Below, piece after piece: positions 1 through 12,739 of a DNA stretch of 64,000 nucleotides. Position 1 is the stretch's first letter, and every line of letters begins with the position of its first letter. Both the position numbers and the translations under genes were made by a program. The DNA is from Apostichopus japonicus (Eukaryota; Echinodermata; Holothuroidea; Aspidochirotida; Stichopodidae), in NCBI RefSeq assembly GCF_037975245.1, contig NC_092580.1, positions 11,065,501 to 11,129,500 of the forward strand, given 5' to 3'. Under the pieces are notes generated by a model that saw only the letters and a program-made list of their open reading frames with translations, ran no database searches and was not told where the DNA came from.

Positions 1-920
1 CCTTATATTTTTCATCCTCGGGTGTTTTTTGTTTGTTTTGTATTTTTGCCGTACGTAATGTGCAGATTTTTGCATAAATCCATAATTAGTTGATATTGAC
101 CGCTAACAGTTCTTTTCTTGAGTCAAAATGAGCCTTTTCGTCACAAACATGAAGAAAACAGAAATAAACAGGAAAAATATGAGTAAATACAGAAACTAAG
201 CAGAGAACAGAGAAATGTATTTTGAGGGGAAATTTAATGTATGTAAGAGTGTATTTGTACTCAAATGGGTGTGTGTGTGTATGTATATGTGTGGGTAGGT
301 GTGCCGTGAGAAGGGGGAGTGTGTACGAACGTATGTGCGTATGTTTGCGTGTATATGTTTGTGTGTTCATAAATAGGTCTCGGTCCGATGTCAGTGAACC
401 TTCGCACGTATTGTAAAATGATAGATCTGTCTGGGATCTGTGTTCGTCATTCATTAAATATTTGGTTCATTAGCTCATGCATTATTCATGACTCCGTATA
501 TTAAGGAACATACCACTTAAGGGAGATGTATGGTGTATCCCGAGATGTTCCTAATCGGAACATTGTTGACACCTACGTTATCCTCGCATGCGTGGACCAT
601 AACATTCCAGTTCACCGCATCTTTCTTCCCTAATTCCCTTTTTTACATTTCCAAGTATTTTGATCGATCGAGTGAACTGGAATTTTCAGTGATCTTTCTT
701 TCTTGGGAACGATTAATCAATTTAAGTTCCGCGTAAACGCATTCTCTTCTATCAACAGAGATGGCTGCGTCAACTGAGCACGTCTCGTTGCGAGTCCGCT
801 TACTGTCACTATGGATCCCCCCCCCCGGCACCACCACCCCGTCCCCACCCTTCAATCGGATCTTTGCATTTTTTAGTGTACGATGATAATGCATGGGTAA
901 TGTAGGCCTATAGTCCTATG

Positions 921-1089
<169 letters not shown>

Positions 1090-1423
1090 GAATGCCTTAG
1101 GAACAATGAACTATGTTAATGCGTGACACAGGGTACATGAACGCTTGCAAGGAAATAGTATAACGACAGACTACACGAATGTATGTATCATTAGGTTTAA
1201 AGTGTTTTTTCCCCCGTTTATTTTCGCCTGTTCACTTCTCATCTTCCTTGACATTCGTTGTGTTTCTCGCATGCTTAACAGCTATGTGATAAACAACTTA
1301 CGGTGCCCGTCGTGTATACTTTAATTATGATTCTTTAAACTTCCTTTGCTAATGTGTTTAATAATTGTGGAATTTGTACATGCTATAGTGTATTCACCCT
1401 GACTATAGTGTTGACTTACGAGG

Positions 1424-1424
<1 letters not shown>

Positions 1425-1458
<34 letters not shown>
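1425..1458. repeat. (TA)n microsatellite
   Basis: A short pure TA array of 34 bp. Confidence 0.95.
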
Positions 1459-1459
<1 letters not shown>

Positions 1460-1715
1460 GACGCGTTGTACTAACTGTTAGAGATTTAAGAGATTATACC
1501 TATACCGGTACTGTATACAATTCAGAAAGTTCATTACCCACCCTCCCAATCACACCATGCACGTTGGTCTTTACGTCATCATTTTCTCTCATCAAAGTTG
1601 TATCGTCATTGACGTCATATCTCAATAAATGACATCACATGTCCTATGTGTGTGTCTCGGTAAAAGATCGATTCAGCACTCGGTGGTAATGTCATACCTC
1701 TGATTAATCACATGA

Positions 1716-1873
1716 TGCACGACTACTGGTTAATTACATACACACATGACTACTAGTTAACTACATATTCATGACGACTGGTTGAATGCATATTCATGAC
1801 GACTGGTTAATGGTATATGCATGACCACTGGTTAATGGCATATGCATGACGACTGTTAATGGCATATGCATGG
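1716..1873. repeat. 25-bp minisatellite, about six copies
   Basis: The unit is close to CATGACGACTGGTTAATGGC plus ATATG. About six head-to-tail copies differ at a few positions. The right-hand copies are most alike and the left ones more diverged, and one copy has lost a base (GACTGTTAAT). Confidence 0.85.
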
Positions 1874-2489
1874 CTTTCTGCATGGTAAATTACACATATA
1901 CAGCTATGTGCATCTCACTCGGGTATCATGTGTGTATCTATATATTTGTTTTCGATTATGATCTCGTCAGTCATCGTAATGAGCCAATTTCAGAAGCAAT
2001 CGCAAATTCGTAAAGTTTTATTAGGTTTTTTTTTCCTGAAGTTAATGTTTATTAATCGTGATCTTTCTTGACAGGAAGACTAAACCTAGTTGAAAACATA
2101 TAACAAAAATACCATCGTCAACCATTATTGCGGTGATCTGTAAGTGTCAACTGTCGGGAATATTAAGCATGTCATTATGGGGAGCCTTACGCGCTGTATG
2201 AAATAATTATATCTCCTTGGAATTCAATTTCTTGCCATGCATATAAAATTACTATTTTTTGGGGGGAAATGTGCATGAATTTATAGATGCTGCACATGGG
2301 AATACATTTTACCAATACCATTCTCAATGAGAAATGACGGTATATTAATAACAATATATTGTTTTAAAATAGACCACTGAAGCTATATATTGTATGCGCC
2401 TTACATACAGTCGTGCATGGCTTTAGTTGCTAATAAGGTCACGTGATTTTAGCATTTCTGTTTTTTTTTCTGTTTTCATTTATTATGAA

Positions 2490-2579
2490 ATATATATAAG
2501 CATATATATAGGCCTATATATATATATATACATATGTATATATATATATTCTGACTCTCAATTATATATATGTATATCT

Positions 2580-2666
<87 letters not shown>

Positions 2667-2676
2667 AATAAATATA
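2490..2676. repeat. Compound AT / GT microsatellite
   Basis: Mixed TA runs interrupted by TAGGCCTA (about 2511) and a short GT run (about 2635-2648). Confidence 0.92.
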
Positions 2677-4091
2677 TAACTATTAGTCAGGGGGATGATC
2701 AGTCTAAGGGCGTCCGCATATGACTATGGATCACCGTAAAAGATTAAATCAACTATTTCTCTTATCTACATTTGAGGAGGAAAAGGAAAGGCGAAGGCGA
2801 AGAGGAAAAGGACTAGAAGAGGGATGGAGAAGGAGAAAGAGAAGGCAAAAAGCGGAAGGAGAAGGGGTACCAATGCCGTACCAATGCCGCTCCACTGCCG
2901 TCCCTTCCGACCTGTTTTCCGCCACAGAGGTAAGTATTGAGAATTGTATCGTTCGGACCCAACCGGGCGCCCCCCCCCCCCCAGAGGGTTCAAATTGGAC
3001 TTACTTTCAGTAAAAACAACCACAAGGTTCAGTCAATGAGTATTTCTATGGCACTTCTCAGCTAACAGAGACATTTTAAACAGTTTATTCCATTTTGGGA
3101 CCCATGTGGATTCCACTTGATTAAGTAGCTCACAGAGGGGTATAGATTAGGACCCCGACCTATTTATGCCCACTTCCTTTACTTGCATGCAGGGCCCGTT
3201 ATATTTTGCTAGATATGGGCCTTATTGGCTGGGAAATATTCGATTGAAACATACTTTTACTGATTACAAATATATACTTGAATGTCCCAACATGCTTTAC
3301 TTCAATGTCTGTTCGTATTTATTTATTTTTGTTCGAGTTAAGCATCGCCCAATCCGTAAATCATTGTAAACCTTGAGTTCAAGTCTACTCTACTCATGCA
3401 GTCCACACATATATAAGTTAATGATAGTCCAGTGTTGGTCAGTCGTCTATTCATAGACTATCAGCATTTAATTCACTCCCAGGGATGAAAAGAACCCACA
3501 TTCCTGTCTTCTTCTTCATCTTCTTTGCTTCCAATCAAAGAAATGGAGTCTTTTCATTTAATTGTGGGAACGACTCAGTTGATGAGATGGCTTAAAGATT
3601 AGGCTTGATAGAGATTGGCCCACCCTTAAGCGTGATGGTTATCCGTGGGATGAAAAGAAGGCTTGGTTCCCTCCGTATAAAGGGTTATTGTGCAACCCTC
3701 TCAGGCGAATCGAATCAAAACTCAGTTGTCGCGGTTCAGTCCAATCACTTGAAAAGCTGTTGACTCGTTTCTGTTTGAAAGAGTCGTTTAATAGCATAGA
3801 CTAATTCATCGGAGCGTAGACATTGAAGTTACCATATATACTTCGACCAGTCTGGCATAACGTGTTTTTCTCAGTATCAGATGATTTCGAAGCCTATGCC
3901 TGCTACGGAGTCAAGACAGTTTTCTCTTTTAAGTCTGAGTTTTTTTGGTTTGATCTCGACGGTTGATGAGTGCGTTTCATCGGTGAACGGAAAATATTAG
4001 GACATTGTTATCTTTGTTTTGTATCATTAGCGTGACTGATATAAATATATATATATATATATATAGGAAGTCAGAGTGCCCTGTAAGAACC

Positions 4092-5627
4092 ATGTGGTTG
4101 TTTATTTATCGCAACAAGAAAGGGTTTCTAATATTGACTTCGTGTTTGTGTTTACTGTATAATGTAGTTCCGTCAACAAATACGAACACACAGCGAAATA
4201 TCAAAGAATTGAGTGTAGCAAGAGACGTTCGGCCATTGGATGACAGATTGATTGGAAATGCTCTCAAGGATGTCGGTGGTTCGAATGCAGACATGAGAAA
4301 GGGCGAACTGAATTCAAAGGACGAGTCCGTCCCGAAGATACGAGTTTCAGAAAACCCGCAGGAACAAATCCCAGCAAATAATCAATCTAGACTCGAGGAC
4401 CCATACGGGCTTCTAACCGCAACCCCAGCCTGGGGAAGTATCACCCATACAACTGAAAAGCCTACACCGGGTGAACCAGTTCCGCGAGGTGTAACAGTTA
4501 AGGCGGACAACAACGGAACGGAGCAGACGATCTCCTTAAATGTTGGCTTTGTCGAGAGACGCAAACGTTGGGCTTACTCGAACGTTTTCGCTAAACCCCC
4601 CTCACCAAGGGTATGTCAATGTGGCGGGAAGTTGGGCGGAGTGAATGTTACATTAGAAACGGATATATTTCGTCTGAACCAATACGATATTTTAATTTTC
4701 GTACAGGATACCGGCCAAGTACCTTTAAACCCAAATATGTGGCGGAGACTGCTATCCTCGGCTAAGGTTAATCAACGTCGGGTATATGCTAGTGTCGAAG
4801 GAATCTCTAAGGTTCGTTTTCTGATACCTCCTCCACACTACAAGAAGAGGGCTTTTCATTGGTCGTTTACGTATCATTCAAAGTCGGATTTGGTAGCCCC
4901 TTATGGCAGTTATCGACCTTTTGAAAAACCACACAGTTTCGCCGAAAAGAGAAACTGGACAGATGGGAAGACGAAGTTAGTAGCGTGGATGTCTTCTTCG
5001 AATAAGACAGCCTGGAAGAGATTCGATTGGGTGAAATCACTTCAGGATCATGTAGGGGTTGGCATGTTCGGAGAGCAATTCGAAAGTTGTAGCAGAAATA
5101 GCAAATGGTGCGAACGCATGATCAAGAAATACAAATTCTATTTAGCTTTGGAAGGTAGCTGTTGTTCTGAATATATGACGGAGAAGCTCTGGAGAAGTTT
5201 CTCTTGGGGTCTGATTCCTATCGTCGTTGGTGCAACGAAAGAAGATTATCAGCGATTCGCGCCGCCGAACTCTTTTATTTATGCGGATGATTTTGGCTCT
5301 CCGCAAGAACTAGCCGAATACCTCCGCAAGTTAGACCATAATGATGATCTGTACAACGATTATTTCGAATGGAGATCAAAGGGTGAAGTCGTATTGCACG
5401 CAACCGAAAGAGGGCGCTGGATAGCCAAAACCAATATACCACCGGTAGATAACTTCTATTCCTGTAACAGAGTTTGCATGGTTGCGGATAAATACGCTAA
5501 CGAAGATTTGAATAAATCGTCATCTTCATCGGAAACTTTCTTTGATCCGGATGCCAGGTGGTGGGGTGGATCATGTAGAGCGTGTGGAAGTCATGATTGG
5601 ATTCAACAATTCAGTGGACTGAAATGA
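4092..5627 (+). CDS. Alpha-1,3-fucosyltransferase (GT10 family), single exon
   Basis: This is a Golgi type II membrane enzyme that transfers fucose from GDP-fucose to N-acetylglucosamine in glycan chains. The start at 4092 is preferred (A at -3, and it directly precedes a signal anchor). The same frame opens at 4005, but the extra 29 residues run through a TA repeat. The protein is 511 aa: short cytoplasmic tail, membrane anchor at about residues 11-25, a poorly conserved stem of about 150 residues, then the catalytic domain. Landmarks of the family are WSFTYHSKSDLVAPYG, KLVAWMSSSNKTAW, and YKFYLALEGSCCSEYMTEKL followed by PIVVGATKEDYQRFAPP and FIYADDF, which form the GDP-fucose binding C-terminal half. 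Several N-glycosylation sequons (NGT, NVT, NWT, NKT) fit a lumenal domain. The C-terminal Cys-rich tail resembles the disulfide region of the family. No intron interrupts the coding region, though ATATAG at about 4065 could be the 3' splice site of a 5'UTR intron. Family is certain; acceptor specificity is not. Confidence 0.95.
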   Translation: MWLFIYRNKKGFLILTSCLCLLYNVVPSTNTNTQRNIKELSVARDVRPLDDRLIGNALKDVGGSNADMRKGELNSKDESVPKIRVSENPQEQIPANNQSRLEDPYGLLTATPAWGSITHTTEKPTPGEPVPRGVTVKADNNGTEQTISLNVGFVERRKRWAYSNVFAKPPSPRVCQCGGKLGGVNVTLETDIFRLNQYDILIFVQDTGQVPLNPNMWRRLLSSAKVNQRRVYASVEGISKVRFLIPPPHYKKRAFHWSFTYHSKSDLVAPYGSYRPFEKPHSFAEKRNWTDGKTKLVAWMSSSNKTAWKRFDWVKSLQDHVGVGMFGEQFESCSRNSKWCERMIKKYKFYLALEGSCCSEYMTEKLWRSFSWGLIPIVVGATKEDYQRFAPPNSFIYADDFGSPQELAEYLRKLDHNDDLYNDYFEWRSKGEVVLHATERGRWIAKTNIPPVDNFYSCNRVCMVADKYANEDLNKSSSSSETFFDPDARWWGGSCRACGSHDWIQQFSGLK

Positions 5628-6330
5628 TGTGTTTTGTGTCAGTTATTTAGTGAAAACGTTGGAAACAAAAATAATTTTTAGTTGTATTTAAAAAAGAAAA
5701 AAAAAAGCTGGAACACAGAATGCCAGGCTATATCGTCAAAAGGGACACAGGGAATTTATTTTTGTATGAATGTACATGGACTCACACTTCTCGCAACATG
5801 TGACCGTTTTCTTATATATAGATATGTATATATATATATGTAAACTACGCAAAGTGTCCGCAAAAAAAGTGCGTACTTTCTAACTGAAAACTATAGTTCA
5901 TATATCATGTGATACAGCTAAGGTTAGTTAACAAGCAATATGCTATAACAATACGAAAGTGTATCCTTTACTGTAAAGGAGGCTTTAACTTGAAGCGTTT
6001 TTTTTTGTAACGAACCTATCATATTCATTAGCTCTGCCCGTTTTATCAGGGAGGTGTTACAGTGTATCGTACCTTGTGGAATGCACCTATTGAACAAAGT
6101 TGTACCATGAACAAATCTAAGTGTATAGCTGTGTTGCTTCCAGCATGAAAACGGGTTAGAATTCATGCCAGATAACTTTTGAGGTGAATTGCCAGTCACC
6201 ATACCTTATATAGTAAAAGTGTAAAAGTCATTAATGACAGACAAATCAATGTGTATTAACACTGCTCTGTAGACCTTCGTGTATAGTCACATGATGCACA
6301 TTCAGCTGCGGTATGTATGTATATTAGATC

Positions 6331-6398
6331 CTCCTGCAAGCAGGAGCTCGCGAAGAAGCCTCATTGGCTTATCAAAGCCGCAAGCTGACCGAAGTCAG
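6331..6398. other. Cluster of four short hairpins, possible structured RNA or SINE body
   Basis: Four hairpins follow one another in under 70 bases: CTCCTGC/GCAGGAG (7 bp), AAGCC/GGCTT with a 5-base loop, AGC/GCT, and CTGAC/GTCAG with a CGAA tetraloop. The segment is richer in GC than its surroundings. It may be part of a repeated element or an RNA. No pol III boxes are obvious, and no second copy was found in this window. Confidence 0.35.
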
Positions 6399-6711
6399 TC
6401 AGTCTCTTACATTCATATTTTACGTCCATGATTATAAATTGTTAATTGTCAACAACTCTGTAACTGGACGACATACATTAATCTGGGAGTGACTCGTGCT
6501 ATGAAATAGTTCGTTTCAATTCAGAAGGGAGATTGGCATGTCAATTAGTCTCAAGAATTATTGTAAATAACAATATCAGACCATTTCCTTACACAAGTAG
6601 GCTAGGCTAGACGCAGCAGATTTGATATAAAATTGTGATGCGGTATATATGCTTTCATTTTTAAAGGTTGATTAAAACGAGGGTTTAATCAAGATGTTAA
6701 CCATATCTGAC

Positions 6712-6910
6712 CAGGGGTGGATCTAGGATTATCAAAAGGTGGGGTTAGGCCCTGGTGTCGTTGTAGCAGATTCCCCATGTATATGTGTGTGTAGGGGAGG
6801 TAGGGGAGAGGGGAGGGGGTCTACCCCTCTATCCAAGAAAAAAAAACAATTGAAACGTGAAATTGTGAATCCTGATGCATATTAAGTCTATGAAGTAGGT
6901 CAAAACTGAG
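6712..6910 (+). mobile_element. Degraded transposon end (CAGGGGTGGATC type)
   Basis: Begins CAGGGGTGGATCTAGG, a typical DNA-transposon terminus. An A-rich tract follows, then TGATGCATATTAAGTCTATG. A diverged relative lies at about 18670-18850, with the same order (a GG-rich block, an A run, then GACATATTAAGACTATGC). The matching right end was not found. Confidence 0.45.
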
Positions 6911-7064
6911 GTCTATACACACAAGTTTGTGCTATTCATGTTTACAACCACGACAACAACCTAAAAATGTAAAAGCGGCATTTTTTGGCGTTCCATAGAA
7001 GCCTCTGCTTGTGAGAATATAGGGTGAATAGAAGATTGATCTACGAAATTTTGACGCTCATTTC

Positions 7065-7375
7065 TTGGCAACCGATTCACACAGAGATTACAGTAACTAC
7101 AGCAATGTTAAAACTTTGTACCACAGTAAAAGCTGGATCGTGCTGACAAATCTGATAAATCGGTAGCATGTTCTATAAGGTTTACAGTAAGAACTGAGGA
7201 TAATGTGTAATCCCAACAAATGCATCAAACTGGATTTGTTAGGATCACACGTTATCCTCAGTACTTACTGTAATCCTAATAGCACATTCTACTGATTTAT
7301 AGCACGATCCAGTTATTACTTTGGTACAAAACTTTATGATTTACAGTAGTAACTGCGTGTGTATCGGATGGGAAG
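7065..7375. mobile_element. Foldback MITE with arms of about 140 bp
   Basis: The left arm (about 7065-7215) and the right arm (about 7230-7375) are imperfect reverse complements over nearly their whole length. Shared blocks include ACTGAGGATAA, CTGGATCGTGCT, ACTTTGTACC or its variant GTTTTGTACC, and CCGAT at the tips, with a spacer of roughly 20-30 bp. No coding capacity. The structure is typical of a non-autonomous DNA transposon that can form one large hairpin. Exact ends and target duplication are uncertain. Confidence 0.8.
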
Positions 7376-7734
7376 ATTTACAACAACTAACTAAAACTGT
7401 ATAAGGTATATAGTTGTGCAAATCAGCTCCCTTATTAGTTTCATATTTTTAAAGAAGCAACGAAGGGAAAAGAAAACACGGACAATTTTGTTAAATATTA
7501 TCAATTTATTGCGAGAACATGTGTATATTGATATTCGACATCTCTCTCTTATTCTATCTTTGTGCCATTTAATAGCTCTTTCATTTTTCTCTCTCTCGGA
7601 GACCATAAAAAACAAGATAAACAAACAACAAACAAACAAACACCATTTCTTTAATAACTCTGTTATTTGTATTTTTTTGTAAATACCATAGAAAAGGAAA
7701 AGCGAGACTGCACATTGTGTTATATATGTTTTTA

Positions 7735-7797
7735 TACTATATATATATATATATATATATAGTTATATATATATATTGTTATATATATATATAGTTA

Positions 7798-7836
<39 letters not shown>
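7735..7836. repeat. Interrupted (TA)n microsatellite
   Basis: TA runs are broken by GT units in a regular pattern over about 100 bp. Confidence 0.92.
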
Positions 7837-7839
<3 letters not shown>

Positions 7840-8897
7840 ATAATTATGACGTAATCATCTACATATATAACTGCTTTATTTCAGTGATTAATATGCTCCA
7901 CAGAAGTAATTGATATAACGTACTCTCTAGTTAACAGATTATTGCGTAATACCTATATATCTCTCCGACCAACATATGATATGACTATAAGTTGCCTCCA
8001 AATGTATTTCGAAATACAAGTATGGCCAACAATTTTAATAGATAAACATTAATCCCGACTTGATCCCTAGTTGCGGATCTTTAGGTAACTCAGCAGGAGG
8101 TGAGCCTGTGAGGCTGTTGTAATTTATAGTCAAGCCTATAGTGCATAACTCTAGGGGTTTCCTAAATGGGCATTACTCGGGATATGGCCGGCCCTTTTGT
8201 CGAAATGAAAAGAAAAGAAAACTAGAACAAATTCTAGATTCTAGACATACTGTAACGCTACCCCACCCCAGCTACCACCCAATGCTCTGCCACTCCCCCC
8301 CCCCCACCTCCACCCCTGACGCCTCCACTCGAAGTATAAGATGTCTGATACTATGAGAGCTTTTTTTAGAGCTTGAATGTATTGTATACTGATAATCTCC
8401 AAATGAAAATGAGAGGTGTTTCAGCCAGAGAAGTAGAAAACTTCGCCGCGATACTTTGGGCTACGTACAGCTGGCTGCGTGTATACGTACGGCTTATTAT
8501 GCTACATACACTAGAAATTGTATATAGTTTCTCCGCATTGTTAGAACAGCTGCAATGATATCAACGTCATAAAAATCCATTGCATTCTGTATATGTTCGT
8601 CATAGACCATACTGTTGTTATTTATCAGGTTCAATGAATCACACCTTATCCGTTGTCTGCCTGCAATATATGACGTCATACTCATTGTTATCGTTATACA
8701 GTGTACCGTAAAAACGACGTAATCAATATTCATGAGCTTCACGCTGCTGCGTTTCATGATCATTTAGTTTCGATGACAAATGTTTTTCGTGGTAGGAGGT
8801 GAAGAATGTATCAATTTGCCACTGTATTTCCTCACCCCACCCCTACCCCCACCCCACATCCGTTGTTCAAAATTATACAATTTAGAAACAATGCACT

Positions 8898-8947
8898 ATA
8901 TATGTATATATATTTATATATGTAGATATAAATATATATATATATAC
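8898..8947. repeat. Interrupted (TA)n microsatellite
   Basis: A short AT-rich array with a few substituted units. Confidence 0.85.
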
Positions 8948-11900
8948 AACGTGATGCATTATAAATAATTGAAGACGTCAATGCCATCAAATCATTTTCG
9001 TTATCGATTTTGTAAAAAAAAACTCAATTCTAGATGACGTGTGTATTGGAGCGATATTACAATACCATGTACAGAGAACACCTGCTCTTGTTTAGTCTAG
9101 ACTCAATCAGAATACGCAACTTGTCGGAAACACAGTTATATTGTAATTACCCACATTTTCAATAACTTCTCCGGTTCTTTTACCAATTGTTACGCTTGTT
9201 AACGTTACCATATGATGATATTGGTATTTAATACAACATAATTATGATGCAGACTATAGTAGTAGTAGTATAAACAAATATAGGTCTAGGTGAAATGTGT
9301 CCTTGACGGCGTGGTGGGAAATGGCTGTTTGCGTTCAACTTTTGACATGGCCTATACTTTCCCATCCATGCAGAGTGTTGCTATATATATAGAAGGGGAA
9401 AACATACGGTTAGCTTGGAAAACAATCGTTCCCTCTAGTGTGTATTTACTTAAACATGAGTTAAACCTTCCTGATGTCAAATCATTAGATTGACAAAATC
9501 TTTCCATTGCCCAAGGATATGTCAGTGAGATATATAGACATATAACGATATTACTAAAGACTTTTAAAGCCGATGATGAAAATTTAAAGACGGGCTTAGC
9601 TTAATCTTTCACAATTTCAGATTTAACAAATTTGGCAAGTCTCCAGATAAACTTCTTGGGGTTGCCATTTCTCCTCTTTACCAGGAGTGGCCGTTTTCAT
9701 ATACTACGAATGAAAGCTTAGCAAAGAAATGCCATGCCGTCGTAACTGAAACTATACGAGAGCCTATAGTAGCCATACAATAAAAAGTAATATTTTATTA
9801 ATTTTGATTTTTGCATGGCGTTAAAAGGCTCTCGCAAGAAACCGACATGGTTATATTACGATATATAGATTTTTATGCTATACGAGAAAGTGAAACTTTC
9901 CAACCGCTTACAGTTGGGCTCAGGGTAATTTAAGGTCATGAAAAGTATACCCCCTTTTCCTTGCGATAGTAAAAAAATGTTTTTCACAGGCACTTTTGAG
10001 GAGCTATAAGAACAACCGACTATCGGTTTATAGGTTATTTCTATGTTATTTTCATGAATTTATTATAGAAAGCAAGCACTTTCAAACTTCGATGGTGGTA
10101 GGTTGCCTTTATATTGTGACGTCACACCTTTGTGCGCAGTATCGTTTCGACGAGTGTAATGCAAACGTTATTTTTTTGTTGTGTTTAACGTAAGGAGATT
10201 AATCCATATATGAACTTAACGTTGTAAACTCCTGTGTGTAAACGTATTGACTGCAGTAATACTACAGTTTAGCACAACTTAGCCGCTCACTGTACATAGT
10301 GAAAGGACCGGCTAACTATATATTAAACTGAAAGCACGCCACGAGGACCTCAGTAATGGAAACATTCGGTCTAAATATTTGGCTCAGTAATTCTATTAAT
10401 TATAGACATCAGCACTTTAAAACCCAAAAGGTGGAAGGTTCATTTAATTTTCGACGGTCATGGTACTGCGAATGCCCTTCATGATTCGATAGCATGTAGG
10501 CTAACTCTGAAAGTTGTATATGCCTAAGAAAGGAATTTACTTCACATATGAAGTTAGAATTGTTTTATGCATTACTTTTCGGTTTATTTGTGTGTAACCC
10601 ACAGGTACATGTAACTATAACTGCACTAGTAATGCAATTTCTACAATCAATTATAGTCTACAGCTATAAAGTAAAGATAATACGTCTGTGCATAAAGGAC
10701 ACTTTGAGAGGCTACACAATGGAAGGATCGATCCATGTCGCTTGTTATTCTCTCTTCAATTTGAAGAGGTCACCTTTTTCTTTGGCAGTCAAAATGGCTT
10801 TGTATACCTTTCACCGTATCTCTCTATTCAACAGCTATATTACCTTCTCAAGTGCAAATATTGTAACTCTCCTCAGAAATTAAAGACGGTTTTTTTTTCT
10901 GTGATCACACGTGTTTCATTGCGACCGTAAATTGAATTAAACAGTATAGGAATTAGTACGTAATTTATGTGACTAAGTATATATGACGTTCCTATGTAGT
11001 TATTAGAGTCTTGTATAGACACATAACAACATCAGTACATATTACTGTATAATATCCCAAATATTTGATATCACTCTAATGTTTGACTTTAAGGGAATCA
11101 TTCAGGCTGGCTGAAGTTTATTGCTTTTAAAACCGATGCTGGAAATTATCTGCACCTTCACAACCATATCCAATAAAACCATATCCTAGTATCATTTTTG
11201 TAAGGCCAAGAATTATATATTTCTAAAATGTGGTGATGATTTCAAATTTGGCAATTTTGGGCAAACTGGCAACAGAAAAATGAATGATATGTCATCAGGT
11301 CAATTCAGCTGAAAAAAAATGTTCTTGATTATAACATCATTACCTCACTTATTCAAAGAAGGAAACAGTATTTCTAGATGAACGTTAATTAGCAAATGAA
11401 TCAGTTCGAGCCTCAGTTATTGTTTTTTTTTCTCCCTTCTTTACTCTTGACGCATTTAGTACTGTCATTAATCATATGCCAAAAAAAAAATGCATCTGAA
11501 ATTATCAAAAAAGTTGCGGTCATATTGTGAAAGTGACTAATGAAGTTAACGGTGAGGATTGTATACGTTTATGTTTTGAGATTGAGTATTATCAACCTAA
11601 TCAACGCAAAAAGGCCAGTTTAGACATATGATGATTAATGGCTATGATGTATACTAGAACACTGTATATAACAATATATACGTGTTACCCTTTAGGCAAC
11701 AATACTTGACGAGGCTTAATTTCGCCAAATTTCACTCGTTCATTTTAACAGGCGCTTTATACTAATTACACGTGGTACGACCAAAACCCAATTCGGGGAC
11801 TCCTTCAACCTTCCATTCGAAAATCCTCCGTAGGTACACTATATACTGCTATATATATATACGTTTGTAGAGATAAAACACCTGCGTGCCAACTGTGTTG

Positions 11901-12739
11901 TGCACATATACCATTAGATGGCTTTACGTTAAAATAGGACGAGGAAGCAATTAAAACTTACATAGCTACCTATCAACTCTATCCCATTCCCTTCATTGAA
12001 TAGAAAAGTGCGTATAACAATGCGCATAATAATAAAAGCATGGCGCTTCAAATTGTTCCATAAAGGTGTTTTTATCATGGATACCTTATTGACCCAGTAA
12101 CACAGTAGGCCTACAATCTCCTTTCCTTCTCTCCACCATCACCATTAAAGTGTTTTTCCCCTCTCACGCCCCCCTCCCATTCCCCAATGGCAGGTGATTC
12201 AGTCCACCTATTCAATATATGTTGTTCATTAGTGCCTATACATTCTTAAAACTTCCACTGTCTCTTCCGACAAACTGATTCATGCACCATTTTGTTCGTA
12301 ACCTGTTGCTTTTATTTCTTCTGTAACGCTATCTATTGAATCCAAATATACCATAAAGTATGCGATACCTTGAAGGAACATCGTGCCACGTTGCGCATTT
12401 TGTAGAAAATTCAATTCAAAATATATATTTCGAAAAACGCCTTTTATATGAGCTTGACTTATGTCGTTTAGCGTAATGGTATTCTCATATTCCAAATGTC
12501 TATTGAAACACAAAGCAATATTTGCATGAGAAAAACTAATAAAAATCGTTATCTATTTCGCTATTTTCCTTTTAAAATAAAAAACAGAAGTGATGGAGAG
12601 AGCGATTTTGCATTTCATGAAGTTGCATTTATGAAACAAAGTACAGACTTAAGAAGGTGGGCTGACTATATAATCGTGGGAACATCTTATAAGGAATTTC
12701 GTGAAATTACTACTTTACGTGCACTACATATGTGAAAAC

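Larger units (their letters stand above)
5628..12739. other. Gene-free interval with dispersed repeats
   Basis: No convincing gene in 7.1 kb between the fucosyltransferase and the MYND gene. It holds a hairpin cluster at 6331-6398, an old transposon end at 6712, a foldback element at about 7065-7375, TA arrays at 7735-7836 and 8898-8947, and C-rich tracts near 8285 and 8830. A 111-codon frame at 10548-10883 (+) begins with a hydrophobic stretch but has no recognisable domain, so it is not called as a gene. Confidence 0.5.

Noticed and set aside
2720-3023. Arg/Glu/Lys-rich protein at the purine block
   Set aside because: Low-complexity purine tract; the opposite strand is equally open.
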